A stretch of 56,451 nucleotides of DNA from Candidatus Nitrotoga sp. M5 (GCF_927904885.1 NZ_CAKMNW010000065.1:1-56451); one strand, 5' to 3'; positions 30,770 through 44,824 are shown, counted from the stretch's first letter. Notes: generated by a model from the sequence alone, not told the origin. A program made the numbers and translations.

Positions 30770-31960
30770 TTATTCAATTACCTTAGCCACCACACCAGCG
30801 CCAACGGTCCGGCCACCTTCACGTATCGCGAATCGAAGCCCCTCTTCCATCGCTATCGGGGCAATCAAATTGACCGTCACCGACACATTGTCTCCTGGCA
30901 TTACCATTTCAGTTCCCGATGGCAATTCAACTGCACCCGTTACGTCGGTTGTGCGGAAGTAAAATTGCGGACGGTAACCTTGAAAGAACGGCGTATGGCG
31001 ACCACCCTCATCTTTACTGAGAACGTAAATCTCGGCCGTGAATTTGGTATGCGGCGTAATGGAACCAGGCTTAGCCAAAACTTGACCGCGCTCAACATCC
31101 TCACGCTTGGTACCACGCAACAATATACCTACGTTATCACCCGCCTGCCCCTGATCAAGCAACTTGCGGAACATTTCTACGCCCGTACATATGGTTTTAA
31201 CAGTGGGCTTAAGACCGATAATTTCAATTTCCTCACCCACTTTAACGACACCACGCTCCACCCGGCCAGTCACAACTGTGCCACGACCAGATATGGAAAA
31301 AACGTCTTCGACAGGCATCAGGAAGGTACCATCCATGACACGCATTGGCTGACTTATATGAGAATCTAGCGCCTCTGCCAAACGTATAATGGATGGCTCA
31401 CCAATCTCGGATTGATCACCCTGCAAAGCTTTGAGCGCACTACCAATAATGATAGGGGTATCATCACCAGGAAAATCATACTTAGACAGCAGCTCACGCA
31501 CCTCCATCTCCACCAGCTCCAGCAGCTCTGGATCATCAACCATGTCTGCCTTGTTCATATAGACAATGATGTAAGGCACGCCCACTTGTCGCGCCAAAAG
31601 GATATGCTCCCGTGTTTGCGGCATAGGACCGTCCGCAGCAGACACAACCAATATTGCGCCATCCATCTGCGCCGCACCGGTAATCATGTTCTTAATGTAA
31701 TCCGCGTGACCTGGACAGTCCACATGCGCGTAGTGCCGAGTTTCTGTCTCATACTCAACGTGAGAGGTGTTAATGGTGATGCCGCGCGCCTTTTCTTCAG
31801 GCGCCGCGTCAATCTGGTCGTAACCTTTCGCCACCCCGCCAAATTTCTTTGACAGCACTGTAGTTATTGCTGCAGTCAGGGTTGTTTTGCCATGATCAAC
31901 GTGACCAATTGTGCCTACATTTATGTGCGGCTTGGTACGATCAAATTTACTCTTTGCCAT
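30770..31960 (-). CDS. tuf: Elongation factor Tu, copy 1
   Basis: GTPase (396 residues) delivering aminoacyl-tRNA to the ribosome. P-loop GHVDHGKT at residues 19-26, DCPGHA near 81 and NKAD near 136. It sits in the str operon after fusA. Apart from the last few codons, the DNA appears identical to the second copy at 47290; only the closing AAG-GTA-ATT-GAA-TAA differs by silent changes. Translational output is therefore one protein from two loci. Confidence 0.98.
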   Translation of the reverse strand: MAKSKFDRTKPHINVGTIGHVDHGKTTLTAAITTVLSKKFGGVAKGYDQIDAAPEEKARGITINTSHVEYETETRHYAHVDCPGHADYIKNMITGAAQMDGAILVVSAADGPMPQTREHILLARQVGVPYIIVYMNKADMVDDPELLELVEMEVRELLSKYDFPGDDTPIIIGSALKALQGDQSEIGEPSIIRLAEALDSHISQPMRVMDGTFLMPVEDVFSISGRGTVVTGRVERGVVKVGEEIEIIGLKPTVKTICTGVEMFRKLLDQGQAGDNVGILLRGTKREDVERGQVLAKPGSITPHTKFTAEIYVLSKDEGGRHTPFFQGYRPQFYFRTTDVTGAVELPSGTEMVMPGDNVSVTVNLIAPIAMEEGLRFAIREGGRTVGAGVVAKVIE

Positions 31961-32005
31961 GATTTAAATTTCCTTGATTATTTGACAGTTTATGAGCCAC
32001 TTAAA

Positions 32006-34102
32006 TTACTTTCTACTACTCATCACCGTTTCAGCCACATTCTTTGGAGCTTCGGCATAATGCTTAAATTCCATCGTATAAGTGGCTCTCCCTTGGGTCG
32101 CAGAACGCAATGCTGTGGAATAACCGAACATTTCTGCCAAAGGAACTTCGGCCTTGACACTTTTTCCACCGCCGACCATGTCTTCCATACCCTGAACCAT
32201 ACCCCGCCTAGATGACAAATCACCCATAACCGTACCTGTGTAATCTTCCGGGGTTTCCACCTCCACCGACATCATAGGCTCCAGTAGCACGGGGCTTGCC
32301 TTTCGCATACCATCTTTGAACCCCATTGATGCAGCCATTTTAAATGCATTTTCGTTGGAGTCCACATCATGGTAAGACCCATCAAACAGAGTAACTTTGA
32401 CATCCACCACAGGGAATCCCGCCAACACGCCATTCGGTAAAGTATCTTCCAACCCCTTTTTTACCGCTGGGATAAATTCGCGAGGGACCGCCCCACCTTT
32501 AATCGCGTCAACAAACTCAAAACCCATACCTGTTTCATTAGGCTCTATTTTCAACCATACATGACCAAATTGACCGCGACCGCCAGACTGCTTTACAAAC
32601 TTACCCTCCACCTCTACAGATTTCCGTATCGCCTCACGGTAGGCCACTTGCGGCGCGCCAATATTCGCCTCCACACTAAACTCACGCTTCATGCGCTCAA
32701 CCAATACTTCCAAATGCAGCTCACCCATACCGGAGATAATGGTTTGTCCAGATTCCATGTCCGTGTGTACACGGAAAGACGGATCTTCTTTCGCCAAACG
32801 ATTCAGCGCCATACCCATTTTTTCTTGGTCGGCTTTTGTTTTGGGCTCGACAGCAATATGAATCACCGGCTCAGGGAATATCATGCGCTCCAAAGTAATT
32901 ATATTGGCTGGGTCACACAAAGTCTCACCAGTAGTCGCCTCCTTTAAACCTACCGCAGCAACGATATCACCAGCAAAAACCTCTTTGACCTCTTCTCGCT
33001 CATTAGCATGCATCAACAAAATACGGCCAATACGTTCCTTTTTCCCTTTAATAGGATTGTAAATTGTATCTCCTGCATTCAACTGACCTGAATACACGCG
33101 GAAAAAAATCAGCTGCCCAACAAAGGGGTCAGTCATAATCTTAAATGCCAAAGCAGAGAATGGCTCATCATCGCTAGCTCTACGCTCGCCCATCAACCCA
33201 TTTTCTAATTCACCTTGAACTGGCGGTATATCTGTTGGCGCAGGCAAGTAGTCAACCACCGCATCCAACATGGCCTGAACCCCTTTGTTTTTAAAGGCAG
33301 AGCCACACAGCATTGGCACTATTTCACCGGCAATTGTACGTATGCGCAAACATTGCTTAACCTCCGCCTCGGACAAGTCACCTTCCTCAAGGTACTTGTT
33401 CATCATCTCTTCAGATGCCTCAGCAGCATTCTCTACCATCTTCGCACGCCAATCTTGCGCTGCCGCTAGTAAACTTTCGGGAATATCACGCAACTCAAAC
33501 TTCATTCCCTGAGAAGCTTCATCCCAGTAAATTGCCTTCATCCGCACCAAGTCAATCACACCCTCAAACTTATCCTCCGCTCCAATTGGCAATTGGATCG
33601 GCACAACATTTGCGCGTAAGCGAGTTCGCATTTGTTCGTAAACATTCAGGAAGTTCGCACCTGAGCGATCCATCTTATTAACAAAAGCCAAGCGAGGCAC
33701 GCCATATTTATTGGCTTGACGCCACACCGTTTCGGATTGCGGCTGCACACCACCTACGGCGCAATAGACCATGCACGCGCCATCCAGCACACGCATCGAT
33801 CTCTCGACTTCAATAGTGAAATCCACGTGCCCTGGTGTGTCAATGATGTTAATACGATACTCAGGCAAACTGGAGTCCATACCTTTCCAGTAACAAGTCG
33901 TCGCAGCCGACGTAATGGTAATACCCCGCTCCTGCTCCTGCTCCATCCAGTCCATTACAGCTGCACCATCATGCACTTCGCCGATCTTGTGTGATACGCC
34001 CGTGTAAAACAGAACACGCTCAGTTGTGGTTGTCTTACCCGCATCAATATGCGCGCTAATGCCGATATTTCGATATCGCTCGATTAATGTTTTCCTTGCC
34101 AC
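32006..34102 (-). CDS. fusA: Elongation factor G
   Basis: Translocation GTPase (698 residues, five domains). P-loop AHIDAGKT at residues 17-24, DTPGHVDF for switch II, NKMDR, and the domain IV/V pattern [15 protein letters not shown] are present. It sits between rpsG and tuf in the usual str order. Confidence 0.98.
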   Translation of the reverse strand: MARKTLIERYRNIGISAHIDAGKTTTTERVLFYTGVSHKIGEVHDGAAVMDWMEQEQERGITITSAATTCYWKGMDSSLPEYRINIIDTPGHVDFTIEVERSMRVLDGACMVYCAVGGVQPQSETVWRQANKYGVPRLAFVNKMDRSGANFLNVYEQMRTRLRANVVPIQLPIGAEDKFEGVIDLVRMKAIYWDEASQGMKFELRDIPESLLAAAQDWRAKMVENAAEASEEMMNKYLEEGDLSEAEVKQCLRIRTIAGEIVPMLCGSAFKNKGVQAMLDAVVDYLPAPTDIPPVQGELENGLMGERRASDDEPFSALAFKIMTDPFVGQLIFFRVYSGQLNAGDTIYNPIKGKKERIGRILLMHANEREEVKEVFAGDIVAAVGLKEATTGETLCDPANIITLERMIFPEPVIHIAVEPKTKADQEKMGMALNRLAKEDPSFRVHTDMESGQTIISGMGELHLEVLVERMKREFSVEANIGAPQVAYREAIRKSVEVEGKFVKQSGGRGQFGHVWLKIEPNETGMGFEFVDAIKGGAVPREFIPAVKKGLEDTLPNGVLAGFPVVDVKVTLFDGSYHDVDSNENAFKMAASMGFKDGMRKASPVLLEPMMSVEVETPEDYTGTVMGDLSSRRGMVQGMEDMVGGGKSVKAEVPLAEMFGYSTALRSATQGRATYTMEFKHYAEAPKNVAETVMSSRK

Positions 34103-34146
34103 AGTAGTTACCTAATTTATAAATCCATCAAAAAATGCAATAAACG

Positions 34147-34617
34147 CTAGAAACGGAAGTGTGAAAAAGCCTTGTTCGCCTCAGCCATACGATGCACTTC
34201 TTCGCGTTTTTTAACTGCACCACCACGGCTTTCTGACGCGTCAAGCAATTCTCCAGCCAGACGCATACCCATCGACTTCTCACCACGCTTGCGTGCAAAA
34301 TCTTTGAGCCAACGCATAGCTAACGCCATCCGACGCGAGGGGCGAACTTCAACAGGAACCTGATAGTTAGCACCTCCGACTCGGCGACTCTTCACCTCAA
34401 CCTGAGGCCTGACATTAGTCAACGCAAGATTAAACACTTCGATTGGGTCTTTACCACTTTTTTTAACTATATGCTCCAAAGCGCCATAAAGTATGCGTTC
34501 TGCAACAGACTTTTTACCAGCGGTCATCAAAACATTAACGAACTTAGATAGATCTTGACTACCATACTTTGGATCCGGCAAAATTTCGCGCTTGGGGACT
34601 TCTCTACGTCTTGGCAT
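34147..34617 (-). CDS. rpsG: 30S ribosomal protein S7
   Basis: Head-nucleating 16S rRNA binder (156 residues), in E. coli the str operon repressor. [20 protein letters not shown] start is typical. Confidence 0.98.
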   Translation of the reverse strand: MPRRREVPKREILPDPKYGSQDLSKFVNVLMTAGKKSVAERILYGALEHIVKKSGKDPIEVFNLALTNVRPQVEVKSRRVGGANYQVPVEVRPSRRMALAMRWLKDFARKRGEKSMGMRLAGELLDASESRGGAVKKREEVHRMAEANKAFSHFRF

Positions 34618-34686
34618 ATCTCAAACCTCATATTAACTGGCTAATTCTAAAACTGACCAATTTCCAATTACACGCTTGGAAAAAAA

Positions 34687-35064
34687 CTAGGCCTTTTTGG
34701 GGCGCTTTGTACCATATTTGGAACGGGACTGCTTCCGATCTTTTACTCCAGCTGTATCCAAATTACCTCGCACCATGTGGTAGCGAACACCGGGCAAATC
34801 TTTTACCCGACCTCCACGTATAAGCACCACAGAATGCTCCTGCAAGTTATGGCCCTCACCACCAATATAAGATATAACCTCGAAACCATTTGTTAGGCGA
34901 ACCTTTGCAACCTTACGTAAGGCAGAGTTAGGCTTCTTTGGTGTTGTTGTATACACACGAGTACACACCCCCCGCTTTTGGGGACTCCCACCTAGAGCAG
35001 GAACTTTACTTTTTACATTTTCGGCAACGCGAGGCTTGCGCACTAATTGGTTGATGGTTGGCAT
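34687..35064 (-). CDS. rpsL: 30S ribosomal protein S12
   Basis: Decoding-centre protein (125 residues). The loop [12 protein letters not shown] keeps Lys43 and Lys44, and the second loop [12 protein letters not shown] keeps its Lys, so no streptomycin-resistance substitution is visible. First gene of the str operon, with its own promoter overlapping the end of rpoC. Confidence 0.98.
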   Translation of the reverse strand: MPTINQLVRKPRVAENVKSKVPALGGSPQKRGVCTRVYTTTPKKPNSALRKVAKVRLTNGFEVISYIGGEGHNLQEHSVVLIRGGRVKDLPGVRYHMVRGNLDTAGVKDRKQSRSKYGTKRPKKA

Positions 35065-35163
35065 TATCTAATTTTTCCTAAAAAATTCTTATGTATCAGC
35101 AATATGAAAAATAGTCTTGTAGAGTAGGCTTACCTCTGTCGGGCGCAAACAAAATGACCGCGC

Positions 35164-35192
35164 ATTCTATTGAGGAAAATCTATCCTGTCAA
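35164..35192 (-). promoter_or_regulatory. str operon promoter overlapping the rpoC stop
   Basis: Minus-strand TTGACA (35187-35192) and TAGAAT (35164-35169) are separated by exactly 17 bases. The TGA of rpoC (35189-35191) lies within the -35 hexamer. The match to the sigma-70 consensus is near perfect; transcription would begin about 95 bases before rpsL. Confidence 0.75.
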
Positions 35193-38100
35193 GCAAGCTG
35201 GTTATCTTGTAGCTCTATAGTAGGCTCCATTTCGTTCAACATTGACGTCCCTATACCGAGCCCCTGCCGCTGCTTACGTCGGGCGGCATGATAGGCTAGA
35301 CCTGTGCCAGCGGGGATCAAACGGCCCACAATGACATTTTCTTTCAACCCACGCAGCTCGTCTCTCTTACCCATAATCGCGGCTTCGGTCAGAACACGCG
35401 TAGTCTCCTGAAAGGATGCTGCTGAAATAAACGAATCAGTCGACAATGAAGCTTTCGTGATTCCCAGCAACATATATACATAGCTTGCAGGCTGCTTTCC
35501 TTCACTCACAACTCGTTCATTCTCTTGTAATAAATCCGCACGTTCAACCTGCTCTTTTGGAATGAACTTAGTATCCCCTGCATCTACAACCTGCACTCGA
35601 CGTAACATTTGACGAACTATCACTTCAATATGTTTATCGTTAATCTTAACGCCTTGTAGACGATACACATCCTGCACCTCGTCGGCGATGTACCGCGCCA
35701 GTGCTGCAACTCCTAGCAAGCGTAAAATATCATGTGGGTCACGTGGACCATCTACAATCATTTCACCTTGCGTCACTATTTGTCCATCATGCACTAGCAC
35801 ATGCTTGTCTTTCGTAATCAGAAACTCATGCGTCACACCGTCCCTGTCGGTGATAACCAAACGTTGCTTACCCTTTGTATCCTTACCGAACGAGGCCGTT
35901 CCGGTAACTTCCGCTAAAATACCGGCATTTTTAGGAGAACGGGCTTCAAAAAGTTCAGCAACACGTGGTAACCCCCCCGTAATATCACGTGTCTTGCTGC
36001 TTTCTTGCGGAATACGCGCCAAGACTTCACCAACTCCAACAGACTGACCATCTACTACAGTGATTATGCAGCCTGTCTGAAAGGATACTGAAATTGGCAA
36101 TTCTGTACCTGCAATCTTGATTTCTTGCCCTTCCTCGTCAAGCAAACGTACCAATGGCCGCAGGACACCCTTGCCTTGTGTACCAGCAAGCTTTGGATCC
36201 ACTACAAGAGTAGACAATCCGGTTACCTCATCTATCTCTCTGGTAACTGTAACGCCCTCTTTTACATTTTCAAAGCTAGCACGGCCGGCATATTCGGTGA
36301 TAATAGGACGGGTATGCGGATCCCATGTGGCAAGAACTTCACCTGCACGAACTTGGCTGCCTTCACGCACAGCCAACATTGCTCCGTATGGCACCTTGTG
36401 ACGCTCGCGCTCGCGCCCATGATCATCTGTAACCATTATTTCGCCGCTACGCGCCACAACAACTAACTCACCTTGTGTATTGCTAACGGTACGCATGTTT
36501 GAACTATACTTCATCTGACCGTTGGACTTGCCTTCTACCTGACTAGCTACAACGGTACGCGATGCCGCGCCGCCAATATGAAAAGTACGCATGGTCAATT
36601 GGGTACCTGGTTCGCCGATGGACTGTGCGGCAATTACGCCAACTGCCTCACCAACCGTCACAGGACCACCTCGACCTAAATCGCGACCATAACATTTGAC
36701 GCACAAGCCATAACGAGTTTCACAGGTAAGCGGGGTCCGAACGTGCACCTCGTCGACACCGAGCTTTTCAATGTTGTCCACCATATCTTCATCCAACAAT
36801 GTGCCCGCTTCATATAACGTTTCGCTGCTTTCTGGATTGACAATATCCTTGCTAGCAACGCGACCCAGTATGCGCTCTCGCAATGCTTCAATAACCTCAC
36901 CGCCTTCAACCAACGCCCTCAATGCAGTTCCATTTCTGGTACCGCAATCTTCTTCAGCCACCACTAAATCTTGAGTCACATCTACCAGACGACGAGTCAA
37001 GTATCCAGAGTTGGCAGTTTTTAATGCGGTATCGGCCAAGCCTTTTCTAGCTCCATGAGTGGAGATAAAATATTGCAGCATATTTAGCCCCTCGCGGAAG
37101 TTCGCAGTAATCGGGGTTTCGATAATTGAGCCATCGGGCTTGGCCATCAGCCCGCGCATACCAGCTAACTGGCGAATTTGAGCAGCAGAACCACGAGCGC
37201 CTGAGTCAGCCATCATATATATGGAATTAAATGACTCTTGCATCACCACATTACCTTTTTTATCAGTAAGCCGCTTCCCGCTGACACGATCAATCACTGG
37301 CTCGCTTCCCAGCTGATCCATCATCGCCTTAGCCACCCGATCACCTGTCCGACCCCAGATATCCACTACCTTATTGTAGCGCTCTCCCTGTGTCACCAAA
37401 CCGGAAGTGTATTGCACGTCAATCTCGCTCACTTCTTTTCCAGCCACGTCAATTAGCTCTTCTTTTTGCGATGGCACCAGCATGTCATCTAAACAAATTG
37501 ATATACCGGCGCGGGTAGCATAAGTAAAACCGGTAGCCATTAATTTATCAGCCATAATCACAGTATTGCGCAAACCGCAACGACCGAAGCTAGTATTAAT
37601 TAAGCGAGAAATTTCTTTCTTTTTCAAAGCCTTATTGACCAAACTGAATGGCAAACCGGCTGGCAAAATATCTGACAAAATAGCTCGTCCCACAGTAGTC
37701 TCATACCGTGCTCGCCTCTCCTGACGCTCATTTTCTTCATTAAAATAAATTTCAGTAATCCGTACTACCACTTTGGCTTGCAGATCAACATGACCAGACT
37801 CATAGGCACGCAGCGCTTCAGACACATCCGAATACAGCGCACCCTCGCCCAGCGCACCGATCTTGTCGCGTGTCATATAGTATAGACCTAGCACGATGTC
37901 TTGCGACGGAACAATAATAGGCTCGCCATTAGCAGGCGACAACACGTTATTAGAGGCAAGCATCAGCGTGCGGCACTCCATCTGGGCTTCCAGCGACAGT
38001 GGAACATGAACTGCCATCTGGTCGCCGTCAAAATCCGCATTGAAAGCCGTACAAACTAATGGATGTAGCTGTATTGCCTTCCCTTCAATCAGTATCGGTT

Positions 38101-39412
38101 CAAATGCTTGAATACCAAGACGATGTAACGTCGGCGCTCGATTCAGCAGTACCGGATGCTCACGGATAACATCTTCCAATATGTCCCACACAACGGGTTC
38201 TTCCGCTTCAACCATACGCTTACCTGCCTTAATAGTAGTCGCCAGTCCGAGAACTTCAAGTTTATGGAAAATGAATGGTTTAAATAACTCAAGCGCCATT
38301 TTCTTGGGTAAGCCGCATTGGTGAAGCTTCAGTTGCGGCCCCACCACAATTACAGAACGGCCAGAGTAATCTACTCGTTTACCTAGCAAATTCTGGCGGA
38401 AACGGCCACCTTTACCTTTGATCATGTCAGCCAGTGACTTTAATGGTCGTTTGTTTGCACCGGTCATTGCCTTGCCTCGTCGACCATTGTCCAGTAGCGA
38501 ATCAATTGATTCCTGTAACATTCGCTTTTCGTTGCGCACAATAATTTCCGGAGCCTTTAATTCAAGTAGGCGTTTCAAACGGTTATTTCTGTTAATTACA
38601 CGTCGATACAAATCATTCAGATCTGAAGTTGCGAAACGCCCACCATCTAACGGCACAAGTGGCCGTAGCTCTGGCGGTAACACTGGCAAAACCAACATAA
38701 CCATCCACTCGGGCTTGATGCCCGAGACCAGAAATGCTTCAAGTATTTTCAATCTTTTGGCATATTTCTTGATTTTTGTCTCAGAGCTGGTCGCCTCTAG
38801 GTCGGCACGCAACCTTTCCACCTCGGCTGGCACATCTAACGCATGCAAGAGAGCGCGTATACCTTCAGCTCCCATTACGGCGGAAAATTCATCACCATAC
38901 TCTTCGAGTTTGGCCAGATAATCATCCTCTGAGAGTAATTGAGCTCGTTCGAGCGTGGACATCCCCGGATCGGTAACCACATATGCTTCAAAATAAAGCA
39001 CGCGCTCTATGTCGCGTAATGTCATGTCCAGAACCATTCCCAAACGCGACGGCAATGACTTTAAGAACCAAATATGCGCCACTGGACTTGCCAGCTCGAT
39101 ATGCCCCATACGTTCGCGACGAACTTTAGATAGCGTCACCTCTACGCCACACTTTTCGCAGATCACCCCACGATGCTTCAGGCGCTTATATTTACCGCAC
39201 AAGCACTCATAGTCCTTAGTTGGACCAAAAATCTTGGCACAAAACAGACCATCGCGCTCCGGCTTAAAGGTTCGATAATTGATGGTTTCTGGTTTCTTCA
39301 CTTCACCATATGACCAAGACCGGATTTTTTCTGGTGAGGCCAGTCCGATTTTGATCGCGTCGAATTCTTCCTTTTGCGTTACTTGCCTGAACAAATCCAG
39401 CAATGCTTTCAT
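35189..39412 (-). CDS. rpoC: RNA polymerase beta' subunit
   Basis: Catalytic subunit (1407 residues). N-terminal zinc site [20 protein letters not shown], the Mg-binding [10 protein letters not shown] with Asp460, Asp462 and Asp464, and a second zinc site [16 protein letters not shown] are all present. The protein is complete and follows rpoB after 84 bases. Confidence 0.99.
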   Translation of the reverse strand: MKALLDLFRQVTQKEEFDAIKIGLASPEKIRSWSYGEVKKPETINYRTFKPERDGLFCAKIFGPTKDYECLCGKYKRLKHRGVICEKCGVEVTLSKVRRERMGHIELASPVAHIWFLKSLPSRLGMVLDMTLRDIERVLYFEAYVVTDPGMSTLERAQLLSEDDYLAKLEEYGDEFSAVMGAEGIRALLHALDVPAEVERLRADLEATSSETKIKKYAKRLKILEAFLVSGIKPEWMVMLVLPVLPPELRPLVPLDGGRFATSDLNDLYRRVINRNNRLKRLLELKAPEIIVRNEKRMLQESIDSLLDNGRRGKAMTGANKRPLKSLADMIKGKGGRFRQNLLGKRVDYSGRSVIVVGPQLKLHQCGLPKKMALELFKPFIFHKLEVLGLATTIKAGKRMVEAEEPVVWDILEDVIREHPVLLNRAPTLHRLGIQAFEPILIEGKAIQLHPLVCTAFNADFDGDQMAVHVPLSLEAQMECRTLMLASNNVLSPANGEPIIVPSQDIVLGLYYMTRDKIGALGEGALYSDVSEALRAYESGHVDLQAKVVVRITEIYFNEENERQERRARYETTVGRAILSDILPAGLPFSLVNKALKKKEISRLINTSFGRCGLRNTVIMADKLMATGFTYATRAGISICLDDMLVPSQKEELIDVAGKEVSEIDVQYTSGLVTQGERYNKVVDIWGRTGDRVAKAMMDQLGSEPVIDRVSGKRLTDKKGNVVMQESFNSIYMMADSGARGSAAQIRQLAGMRGLMAKPDGSIIETPITANFREGLNMLQYFISTHGARKGLADTALKTANSGYLTRRLVDVTQDLVVAEEDCGTRNGTALRALVEGGEVIEALRERILGRVASKDIVNPESSETLYEAGTLLDEDMVDNIEKLGVDEVHVRTPLTCETRYGLCVKCYGRDLGRGGPVTVGEAVGVIAAQSIGEPGTQLTMRTFHIGGAASRTVVASQVEGKSNGQMKYSSNMRTVSNTQGELVVVARSGEIMVTDDHGRERERHKVPYGAMLAVREGSQVRAGEVLATWDPHTRPIITEYAGRASFENVKEGVTVTREIDEVTGLSTLVVDPKLAGTQGKGVLRPLVRLLDEEGQEIKIAGTELPISVSFQTGCIITVVDGQSVGVGEVLARIPQESSKTRDITGGLPRVAELFEARSPKNAGILAEVTGTASFGKDTKGKQRLVITDRDGVTHEFLITKDKHVLVHDGQIVTQGEMIVDGPRDPHDILRLLGVAALARYIADEVQDVYRLQGVKINDKHIEVIVRQMLRRVQVVDAGDTKFIPKEQVERADLLQENERVVSEGKQPASYVYMLLGITKASLSTDSFISAASFQETTRVLTEAAIMGKRDELRGLKENVIVGRLIPAGTGLAYHAARRKQRQGLGIGTSMLNEMEPTIELQDNQLA

Positions 39413-39496
39413 ATGTAACTCCTAAATATTCGACGGCAATGTGTAGAGCGCCAACCGGCGCACTGATCTTGAGCAGCGCTCAAAATGCGCCACTCC

Positions 39497-42400
39497 CTAC
39501 TCCCGATGACGAACTAGATCGATATCAATGCCCAAAGATCTAATTTCTTTGGTTAACACATTGAACGACTCCGGCATTCCTGCATCAATCTTGTGATCGC
39601 CCTTGACAATGCTTTCGTAAATTTTGGTACGTCCACCTACGTCATCTGATTTGACCGTAAGCATTTCTTGTAGCGTGTAAGCTGCACCATATGCTTCCAG
39701 CGCCCACACTTCCATTTCACCGAAACGCTGCCCACCGAACTGTGCTTTGCCGCCCAGCGGTTGCTGCGTTACCAAGCTATATGGTCCTGTTGAACGCGCG
39801 TGCATTTTGTCATCCACCAAATGATTCAGCTTCAAAACATGCATATATCCCACTGTGACTGGCCGGTCAAATGCGACTCCAGTTCGGCCATCATATAATG
39901 TTATCTGGCCAGAGCGCGGGAAACCCGCTAGCTCTAACATGTCCTTTATTTCACCTTCATTCGCGCCATCGAACACCGGCGTAGCGAATGGCACACCACC
40001 TCTCAGGTTATGGCACAGATTTAACACATCTTCGTCACTGAACGCAGCAATTTCAGCTGCCTGATCAAGCATATAAATCTTACCAAGGAACGCTCGTATC
40101 GTTTCAATCTTGGCTTGCGATTCCAGCATCTTGCCTATCTTCTGCCCCAAGCCCTTAGCGGCCCAACCCAGATGGGTTTCCAATATCTGCCCTACATTCA
40201 TACGAGATGGAACACCAAGTGGATTCAGAACGATATCGACTGGCGTACCGTCAGCCATATATGGCATATCTTCCACAGGTACAATGCGTGACACCACACC
40301 TTTGTTTCCATGACGACCAGCCATCTTGTCACCAGGCTGCAAACGTCGTTTCACCGCCACATAAACCTTAACCATCTTCTGTACGCCAACTTGCAGCTCA
40401 TCGCCTTGAGTTAGATTTCGTTTCTTTAGCTCAAATGCCGCATCGAATTCCGAACGCTTCTGCGCCAAACTCTCTTTGACCTGCTCTAGTTGCGATGCTG
40501 TATCTTCACTATCGAGGCGGATATCGAACCATTGGTGACGTTCCAGACTAGCAAGGTATTCCTTCGACAACTTAGTACCTTTTGCCAGTTTTTTTGGCCC
40601 ACCATTTACCACCTTACCTAATAGCAGCTTACCTAATCTAGCAAATACATCGATTTCAACGATACGCATTTGATCAGCCAAATCCTTCTTGTAACGTTTC
40701 AATTCGTCGTCGATAATCTGTTGCGCGCGCTGATCACGCTGCAGCCCTTCTCGTGTAAATACCTGCACTTCAATTACTGTCCCGGAGATACCAGCCTGCA
40801 CTCGCAGGCTGGTATCTTTAACGTCTGACGCTTTTTCGCCAAAAATAGCACGAAGCAACTTCTCCTCTGGTGTCAGTTGAGTTTCACCTTTTGGCGTGAC
40901 TTTACCAACCAGTACATCACCGACTCCAACTTCCGCGCCAATGTGCACAATACCGCACTCATCCAAGCGCGCCATTTGACCCTCAGACAGATTTGGAATG
41001 TCTCGAGTTATCTCTTCCGAACCAAGCTTCGTATCTCGTGCAACCACTGTAAGCTCTTCGATATGAATAGAGGTGAAGCGATCTTCAGCCACCACACGCT
41101 CAGAGATCAATATCGAGTCCTCGTAGTTATAACCATTCCAAGGCATGAACGCTACCAGCATATTCTGGCCAAGAGCCAATTCACCCATATCAGTGGACGC
41201 GCCATCCGCGATCACATCGTCACGAGCAATCACATCCCCCATTTTGACTAATGGACGCTGATTGATATTGGTATTCTGATTAGAACGTGTGTATTTGGTC
41301 AGATTATATATATCCACGCCGACTTCGCCGTGTGTGGTTTCATCATCATTAACCCGAACAACAATACGACCTGCATCTACATAATCAATTCGCCCGCCAC
41401 GCCATGCCTGCACCGTGGTGCCGGAATCCACAGCCACAGTGCGTTCGATCCCAGTTCCGACCAGCGCTTTCTCTGCGCGCAAGCAAGGTACAGCTTGGCG
41501 CTGCATATTGGCTCCCATTAAAGCGCGATTTGCATCATCATGCTCTAAAAAAGGTATCAACGCCGCCGCCACTGATACTACTTGGGCAGGTGCCACATCC
41601 ATGTACTCAATGCTATGCGGCGAAGCCAGCACAAACTCATTATTCTGCCTAGATGAAATCACATCATTGGTAAACATATTTTTGCTATCTAACTCAGCGT
41701 TAGCCTGAGCAATAGTAAACTTGCCTTCCTCTATTGCAGATAAGTATTTAACTTCATCAGTCGCATTACCATCAGTCACCTGTCGATACGGGGTTTCAAT
41801 AAAACCATAATTATTAATGCGCGCGTATAGAGCTAACGAGTTGATCAAACCGATATTTGGCCCCTCTGGAGTCTCAATTGGGCACAATCGACCATAATGT
41901 GTCGGATGGACATCACGTACCTCGAAACCAGCACGTTCACGAGTCAACCCACCAGGCCCAAGCGCAGAAATACGACGCTTGTGAGTTACTTCAGACAAAG
42001 GGTTGGTTTGATCCATAAATTGAGACAGTTGACTGGAACCAAAAAACTCCTTGACCGCCGCAGAAATTGGTTTAGCATTGATTAAGTCATGCGGCATTAA
42101 ATTGTCTGTTTCAGCTTGACCCAAACGCTCCTTAACAGCACGTTCAACGCGTGCCAACCCAGTTCGGAACTGATTCTCAGCCAACTCTCCCACAGCGCGC
42201 ACGCGCCGATTCCCGAGGTGATCAATATCATCAATTTCGCCACGACCATTACGCAACTCGACCATAATTTTGATTACCGCCACGATATCTTCATTCGACA
42301 ACGTGACCGGCCCTGTCAGCTCATCTGAGCCAACACGACGGTTGAATTTCATACGCCCCACAACCGATAGGTTATATCGCTCGTCAGAAAAGAAAAGCCC

Positions 42401-43576
42401 ATTAAAGAGATTTTCTACTGCATCCTCTGTGGGCGGCTCTCCGGGACGGATCATACGATAGATAGCAACTCGCGCTGTCCACTGATCAGTAGTCTCATCT
42501 GCACGCAGAGTCTGCGATATGTATCCCCCTTGATCCAAATTATTGGTATATAACGTGAGAATTTTTTTCTCTCCAGACGCCTGTAATTTAGCCAACAGGG
42601 CTTCTGTTATCTCATCGTTGGCATTGGCAATTATTTCGCCACTTTCCTTATCAATAACGTCAACAGCCAACGCGCGCTCGAAAAGAAAATCATCTTGAAC
42701 AGCCAGTTTGTCAATACCTGCCTCTTGAATTTCACGGATATGGCGCACAGTGATGCGCTTCCCACTAGCCACTATCAACTTACCACTCTTATCCAAGATA
42801 TCAAACCGCGCCACCTCACCACGCAAGCGTTCTGGCACGACCTCAAACTGAATACCCTTTTTACCAAGACGGAAAGTATCGAATTCAAAAAATTCTGCAA
42901 GTATCTGTTCGGGCGTATAACCCAACGATTTTAATAGAATAGTAACAGGCATCTTGCGACGACGATCAATACGGAAATAGACATAATCTTTCGCATCGAA
43001 CTCAAAATCCAGCCAAGATCCGCGATATGGGATAATACGTGCGGAAAACAATAATTTACCTGAGCTATGCGTCTTTCCGCGGTCATGCTCAAAGAACACA
43101 CCAGGTGAACGATGCAATTGCGACACGATAACCCGTTCGGTGCCATTGATAACGAAGGAACCAGTATTCGTCATTAATGGAATTTCACCCATATACACTT
43201 CCTGCTCTTTGACTTCCTTAACAGCTGTCGGCTTAGACACCTCCTTATCAAACAATGTCAAGCGCACACGAGCACGTATCGGGGAAGCATATGTTAAACC
43301 GCGTTGCTGACATTCTTTGACGTCAAAGGGCGGCACGCCCAAATTGTAACTAACAAAGTCAAGACGCGCATATTTGTTATGACTCTCAATCGGAAAAATT
43401 GAGTGGAAAGCTGCTTGCAATCCATCATTGACGCGCTGCCCAGGCAAGGTACCAGCCTGAAGAAAAGCACTGTAAGATTCTAATTGCGTGGACAGCAAAA
43501 ATGGTATCGGCAATGCACCAATACGTTTTGCAAAACTTTTACGAATACGTTTTTTTTCAGTAAAAGAATAACTCAT
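39497..43576 (-). CDS. rpoB: RNA polymerase beta subunit
   Basis: A 1359-residue subunit. The rifampicin-binding region starting [11 protein letters not shown] at residue 513 carries wild-type residues (Asp, His and Ser at the usual positions). The C-terminal KGKQ-like and [19 protein letters not shown] segments are present. ATG 43576 gives [15 protein letters not shown]; the frame opens 12 codons upstream without a binding site. Confidence 0.99.
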   Translation of the reverse strand: MSYSFTEKKRIRKSFAKRIGALPIPFLLSTQLESYSAFLQAGTLPGQRVNDGLQAAFHSIFPIESHNKYARLDFVSYNLGVPPFDVKECQQRGLTYASPIRARVRLTLFDKEVSKPTAVKEVKEQEVYMGEIPLMTNTGSFVINGTERVIVSQLHRSPGVFFEHDRGKTHSSGKLLFSARIIPYRGSWLDFEFDAKDYVYFRIDRRRKMPVTILLKSLGYTPEQILAEFFEFDTFRLGKKGIQFEVVPERLRGEVARFDILDKSGKLIVASGKRITVRHIREIQEAGIDKLAVQDDFLFERALAVDVIDKESGEIIANANDEITEALLAKLQASGEKKILTLYTNNLDQGGYISQTLRADETTDQWTARVAIYRMIRPGEPPTEDAVENLFNGLFFSDERYNLSVVGRMKFNRRVGSDELTGPVTLSNEDIVAVIKIMVELRNGRGEIDDIDHLGNRRVRAVGELAENQFRTGLARVERAVKERLGQAETDNLMPHDLINAKPISAAVKEFFGSSQLSQFMDQTNPLSEVTHKRRISALGPGGLTRERAGFEVRDVHPTHYGRLCPIETPEGPNIGLINSLALYARINNYGFIETPYRQVTDGNATDEVKYLSAIEEGKFTIAQANAELDSKNMFTNDVISSRQNNEFVLASPHSIEYMDVAPAQVVSVAAALIPFLEHDDANRALMGANMQRQAVPCLRAEKALVGTGIERTVAVDSGTTVQAWRGGRIDYVDAGRIVVRVNDDETTHGEVGVDIYNLTKYTRSNQNTNINQRPLVKMGDVIARDDVIADGASTDMGELALGQNMLVAFMPWNGYNYEDSILISERVVAEDRFTSIHIEELTVVARDTKLGSEEITRDIPNLSEGQMARLDECGIVHIGAEVGVGDVLVGKVTPKGETQLTPEEKLLRAIFGEKASDVKDTSLRVQAGISGTVIEVQVFTREGLQRDQRAQQIIDDELKRYKKDLADQMRIVEIDVFARLGKLLLGKVVNGGPKKLAKGTKLSKEYLASLERHQWFDIRLDSEDTASQLEQVKESLAQKRSEFDAAFELKKRNLTQGDELQVGVQKMVKVYVAVKRRLQPGDKMAGRHGNKGVVSRIVPVEDMPYMADGTPVDIVLNPLGVPSRMNVGQILETHLGWAAKGLGQKIGKMLESQAKIETIRAFLGKIYMLDQAAEIAAFSDEDVLNLCHNLRGGVPFATPVFDGANEGEIKDMLELAGFPRSGQITLYDGRTGVAFDRPVTVGYMHVLKLNHLVDDKMHARSTGPYSLVTQQPLGGKAQFGGQRFGEMEVWALEAYGAAYTLQEMLTVKSDDVGGRTKIYESIVKGDHKIDAGMPESFNVLTKEIRSLGIDIDLVRHRE

Positions 43577-43656
43577 AATAGCTCCACGACCGAGGGAAAA
43601 GACAATGGACAAAAAGCATTCTATAGCTTGCTGTCCGTTATCTTCTTAAAACGGCA

Positions 43657-43684
43657 AAAGGCTGGCGGGCACCCGTCAGCCTTT
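43657..43684 (-). terminator. Attenuator/processing hairpin between rplL and rpoB
   Basis: AAAGGCTGGCGGG and CCCGTCAGCCTTT form a long stem (one G-U pair), followed on the minus strand by TTTTGCCGTTTT. It lies 16 bases after rplL. The position matches the partial terminator that sets the ratio of ribosomal protein to polymerase in other Proteobacteria. Confidence 0.7.
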
Positions 43685-43699
43685 CAACACGTACAATAT

Positions 43700-44068
43700 T
43701 TACTTGATTTCAGCAGTTGCTCCAGCCTCAATCAATTGCTTCAGGATTGCGTCTGCATCAGCATTGCTCACCCCTTCTTTCACTGGTTTCGGGGCACCAT
43801 CTACAAGATCTTTAGCTTCTTTCAACCCAAGACCGGTAATCGCGCGAACCACTTTAATCACGTTCACCTTGCTAGCACCCGCGGAATTTAACATCACACT
43901 AAATTCAGTTTGTTCAGCCGTAGCTGCAGCTGCAGCTGCAGGCGCAGCCACAGAGACAGCAGCTGCAGATACGCCAAATTTTTCTTCCATCTCCTTGATC
44001 AGTGCAGACAGTTCCAGCACCGTCATTTGTGCAATTGCATCCAGAATGTCAGCCTTATTAACAGCCAT
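43700..44068 (-). CDS. rplL: 50S ribosomal protein L7/L12
   Basis: Stalk protein (122 residues) that recruits translational GTPases. N-terminal dimerisation helices, an Ala-rich hinge (about residues 36-52), then the C-terminal domain with [25 protein letters not shown]. Confidence 0.98.
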   Translation of the reverse strand: MAVNKADILDAIAQMTVLELSALIKEMEEKFGVSAAAVSVAAPAAAAAATAEQTEFSVMLNSAGASKVNVIKVVRAITGLGLKEAKDLVDGAPKPVKEGVSNADADAILKQLIEAGATAEIK

Positions 44069-44109
44069 ATTGTTCTCCTAATATTATTTCGAAAAGTTTG
44101 GTAAGAGCG

Positions 44110-44625
44110 TTAAGCGGCTGCCGTTTCGGCTTCCTTCTTATCGCGGATAGCAGACAAAGCACGTACAAAAGTGCTGGCTGCGGCATTCATAGTCGCCATC
44201 AAGCGTGCAATCAACTCATCTCGACTCGGTATAGCAGCCAGCTCAGCGATCTGTTCCGCTGTCATCAAAGAACCAACCATTGCGCCCGCCTTGATTACCA
44301 ACTTGCTGTTCGACTTGGCAAATTCATGCACTATTTTCGCTGCTGCGACAGGATCATTGCTGATGCTGTAGACCAGCGGGCCAACCATTTTTTCAGCCAA
44401 AGCCTCAAACTGAGTACCATGCACAGCGCGGCGAGCCAATGTATTTTTCAACACTCGGAAGTACACTCCTGATTGGCGTGCAGTGGCGCGCAGCTTTGTA
44501 ATGTCGCTGACTGTAATTCCTCGGTACTCTGCCAAAACAATAGTCTGAGCCTGCGTTACCTGCTCGTTAACCTCAGCCACTACCGCTTGTTTTTTTTGCA
44601 GATTAAGACTCAATTCATTCCCCAT
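44110..44625 (-). CDS. rplJ: 50S ribosomal protein L10
   Basis: Stalk base protein holding L7/L12 dimers, and the translational repressor of its own leader. [14 protein letters not shown] and [14 protein letters not shown] are diagnostic. The start is uncertain: ATG 44625 (MGNELSLNL), or TTG 44613, which would give the family's usual MSLNL start behind a GGGG stretch. Confidence 0.95.
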   Translation of the reverse strand: MGNELSLNLQKKQAVVAEVNEQVTQAQTIVLAEYRGITVSDITKLRATARQSGVYFRVLKNTLARRAVHGTQFEALAEKMVGPLVYSISNDPVAAAKIVHEFAKSNSKLVIKAGAMVGSLMTAEQIAELAAIPSRDELIARLMATMNAAASTFVRALSAIRDKKEAETAAA

Positions 44626-44634
44626 CTTCAAATT

Positions 44635-44815
44635 GGAACACTAAACCTAAGTTCAGCGAACCTGCATTAATAACTGCGTCCTAAAGCCGGCGCTATAACA
44701 TCACACCTGCTCGCGGGCACACCATCTACGTAAGCGCTAGGAAGCAGAAGCAGGCCCGATCCTGAGCCTCCATACAGCGCCCTTTACATTAAACCCTAGG
44801 GTACTTACGGTCTTT
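44635..44815 (-). promoter_or_regulatory. L10 leader (translational control RNA)
   Basis: A 340-base gap separates rplA from rplJ. Its distal part can pair extensively (for example CTTACGTAGATGG... and GCTTCTGCTTCC blocks), as expected of the L10-L12 binding leader that regulates rplJL translation. I assign it by position and length; the Rfam structure was not scored. Confidence 0.5.
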
Positions 44816-44824
44816 GACAATCTG

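Noticed and set aside
31412..31852. Long plus-strand ORF, duplicated at 47932-48372
   Set aside because: Antisense shadow of the two identical tuf genes; it is duplicated only because tuf is.
34687..43576. Antibiotic-resistance mutations in rpsL or rpoB
   Set aside because: The streptomycin and rifampicin contact residues look wild type.
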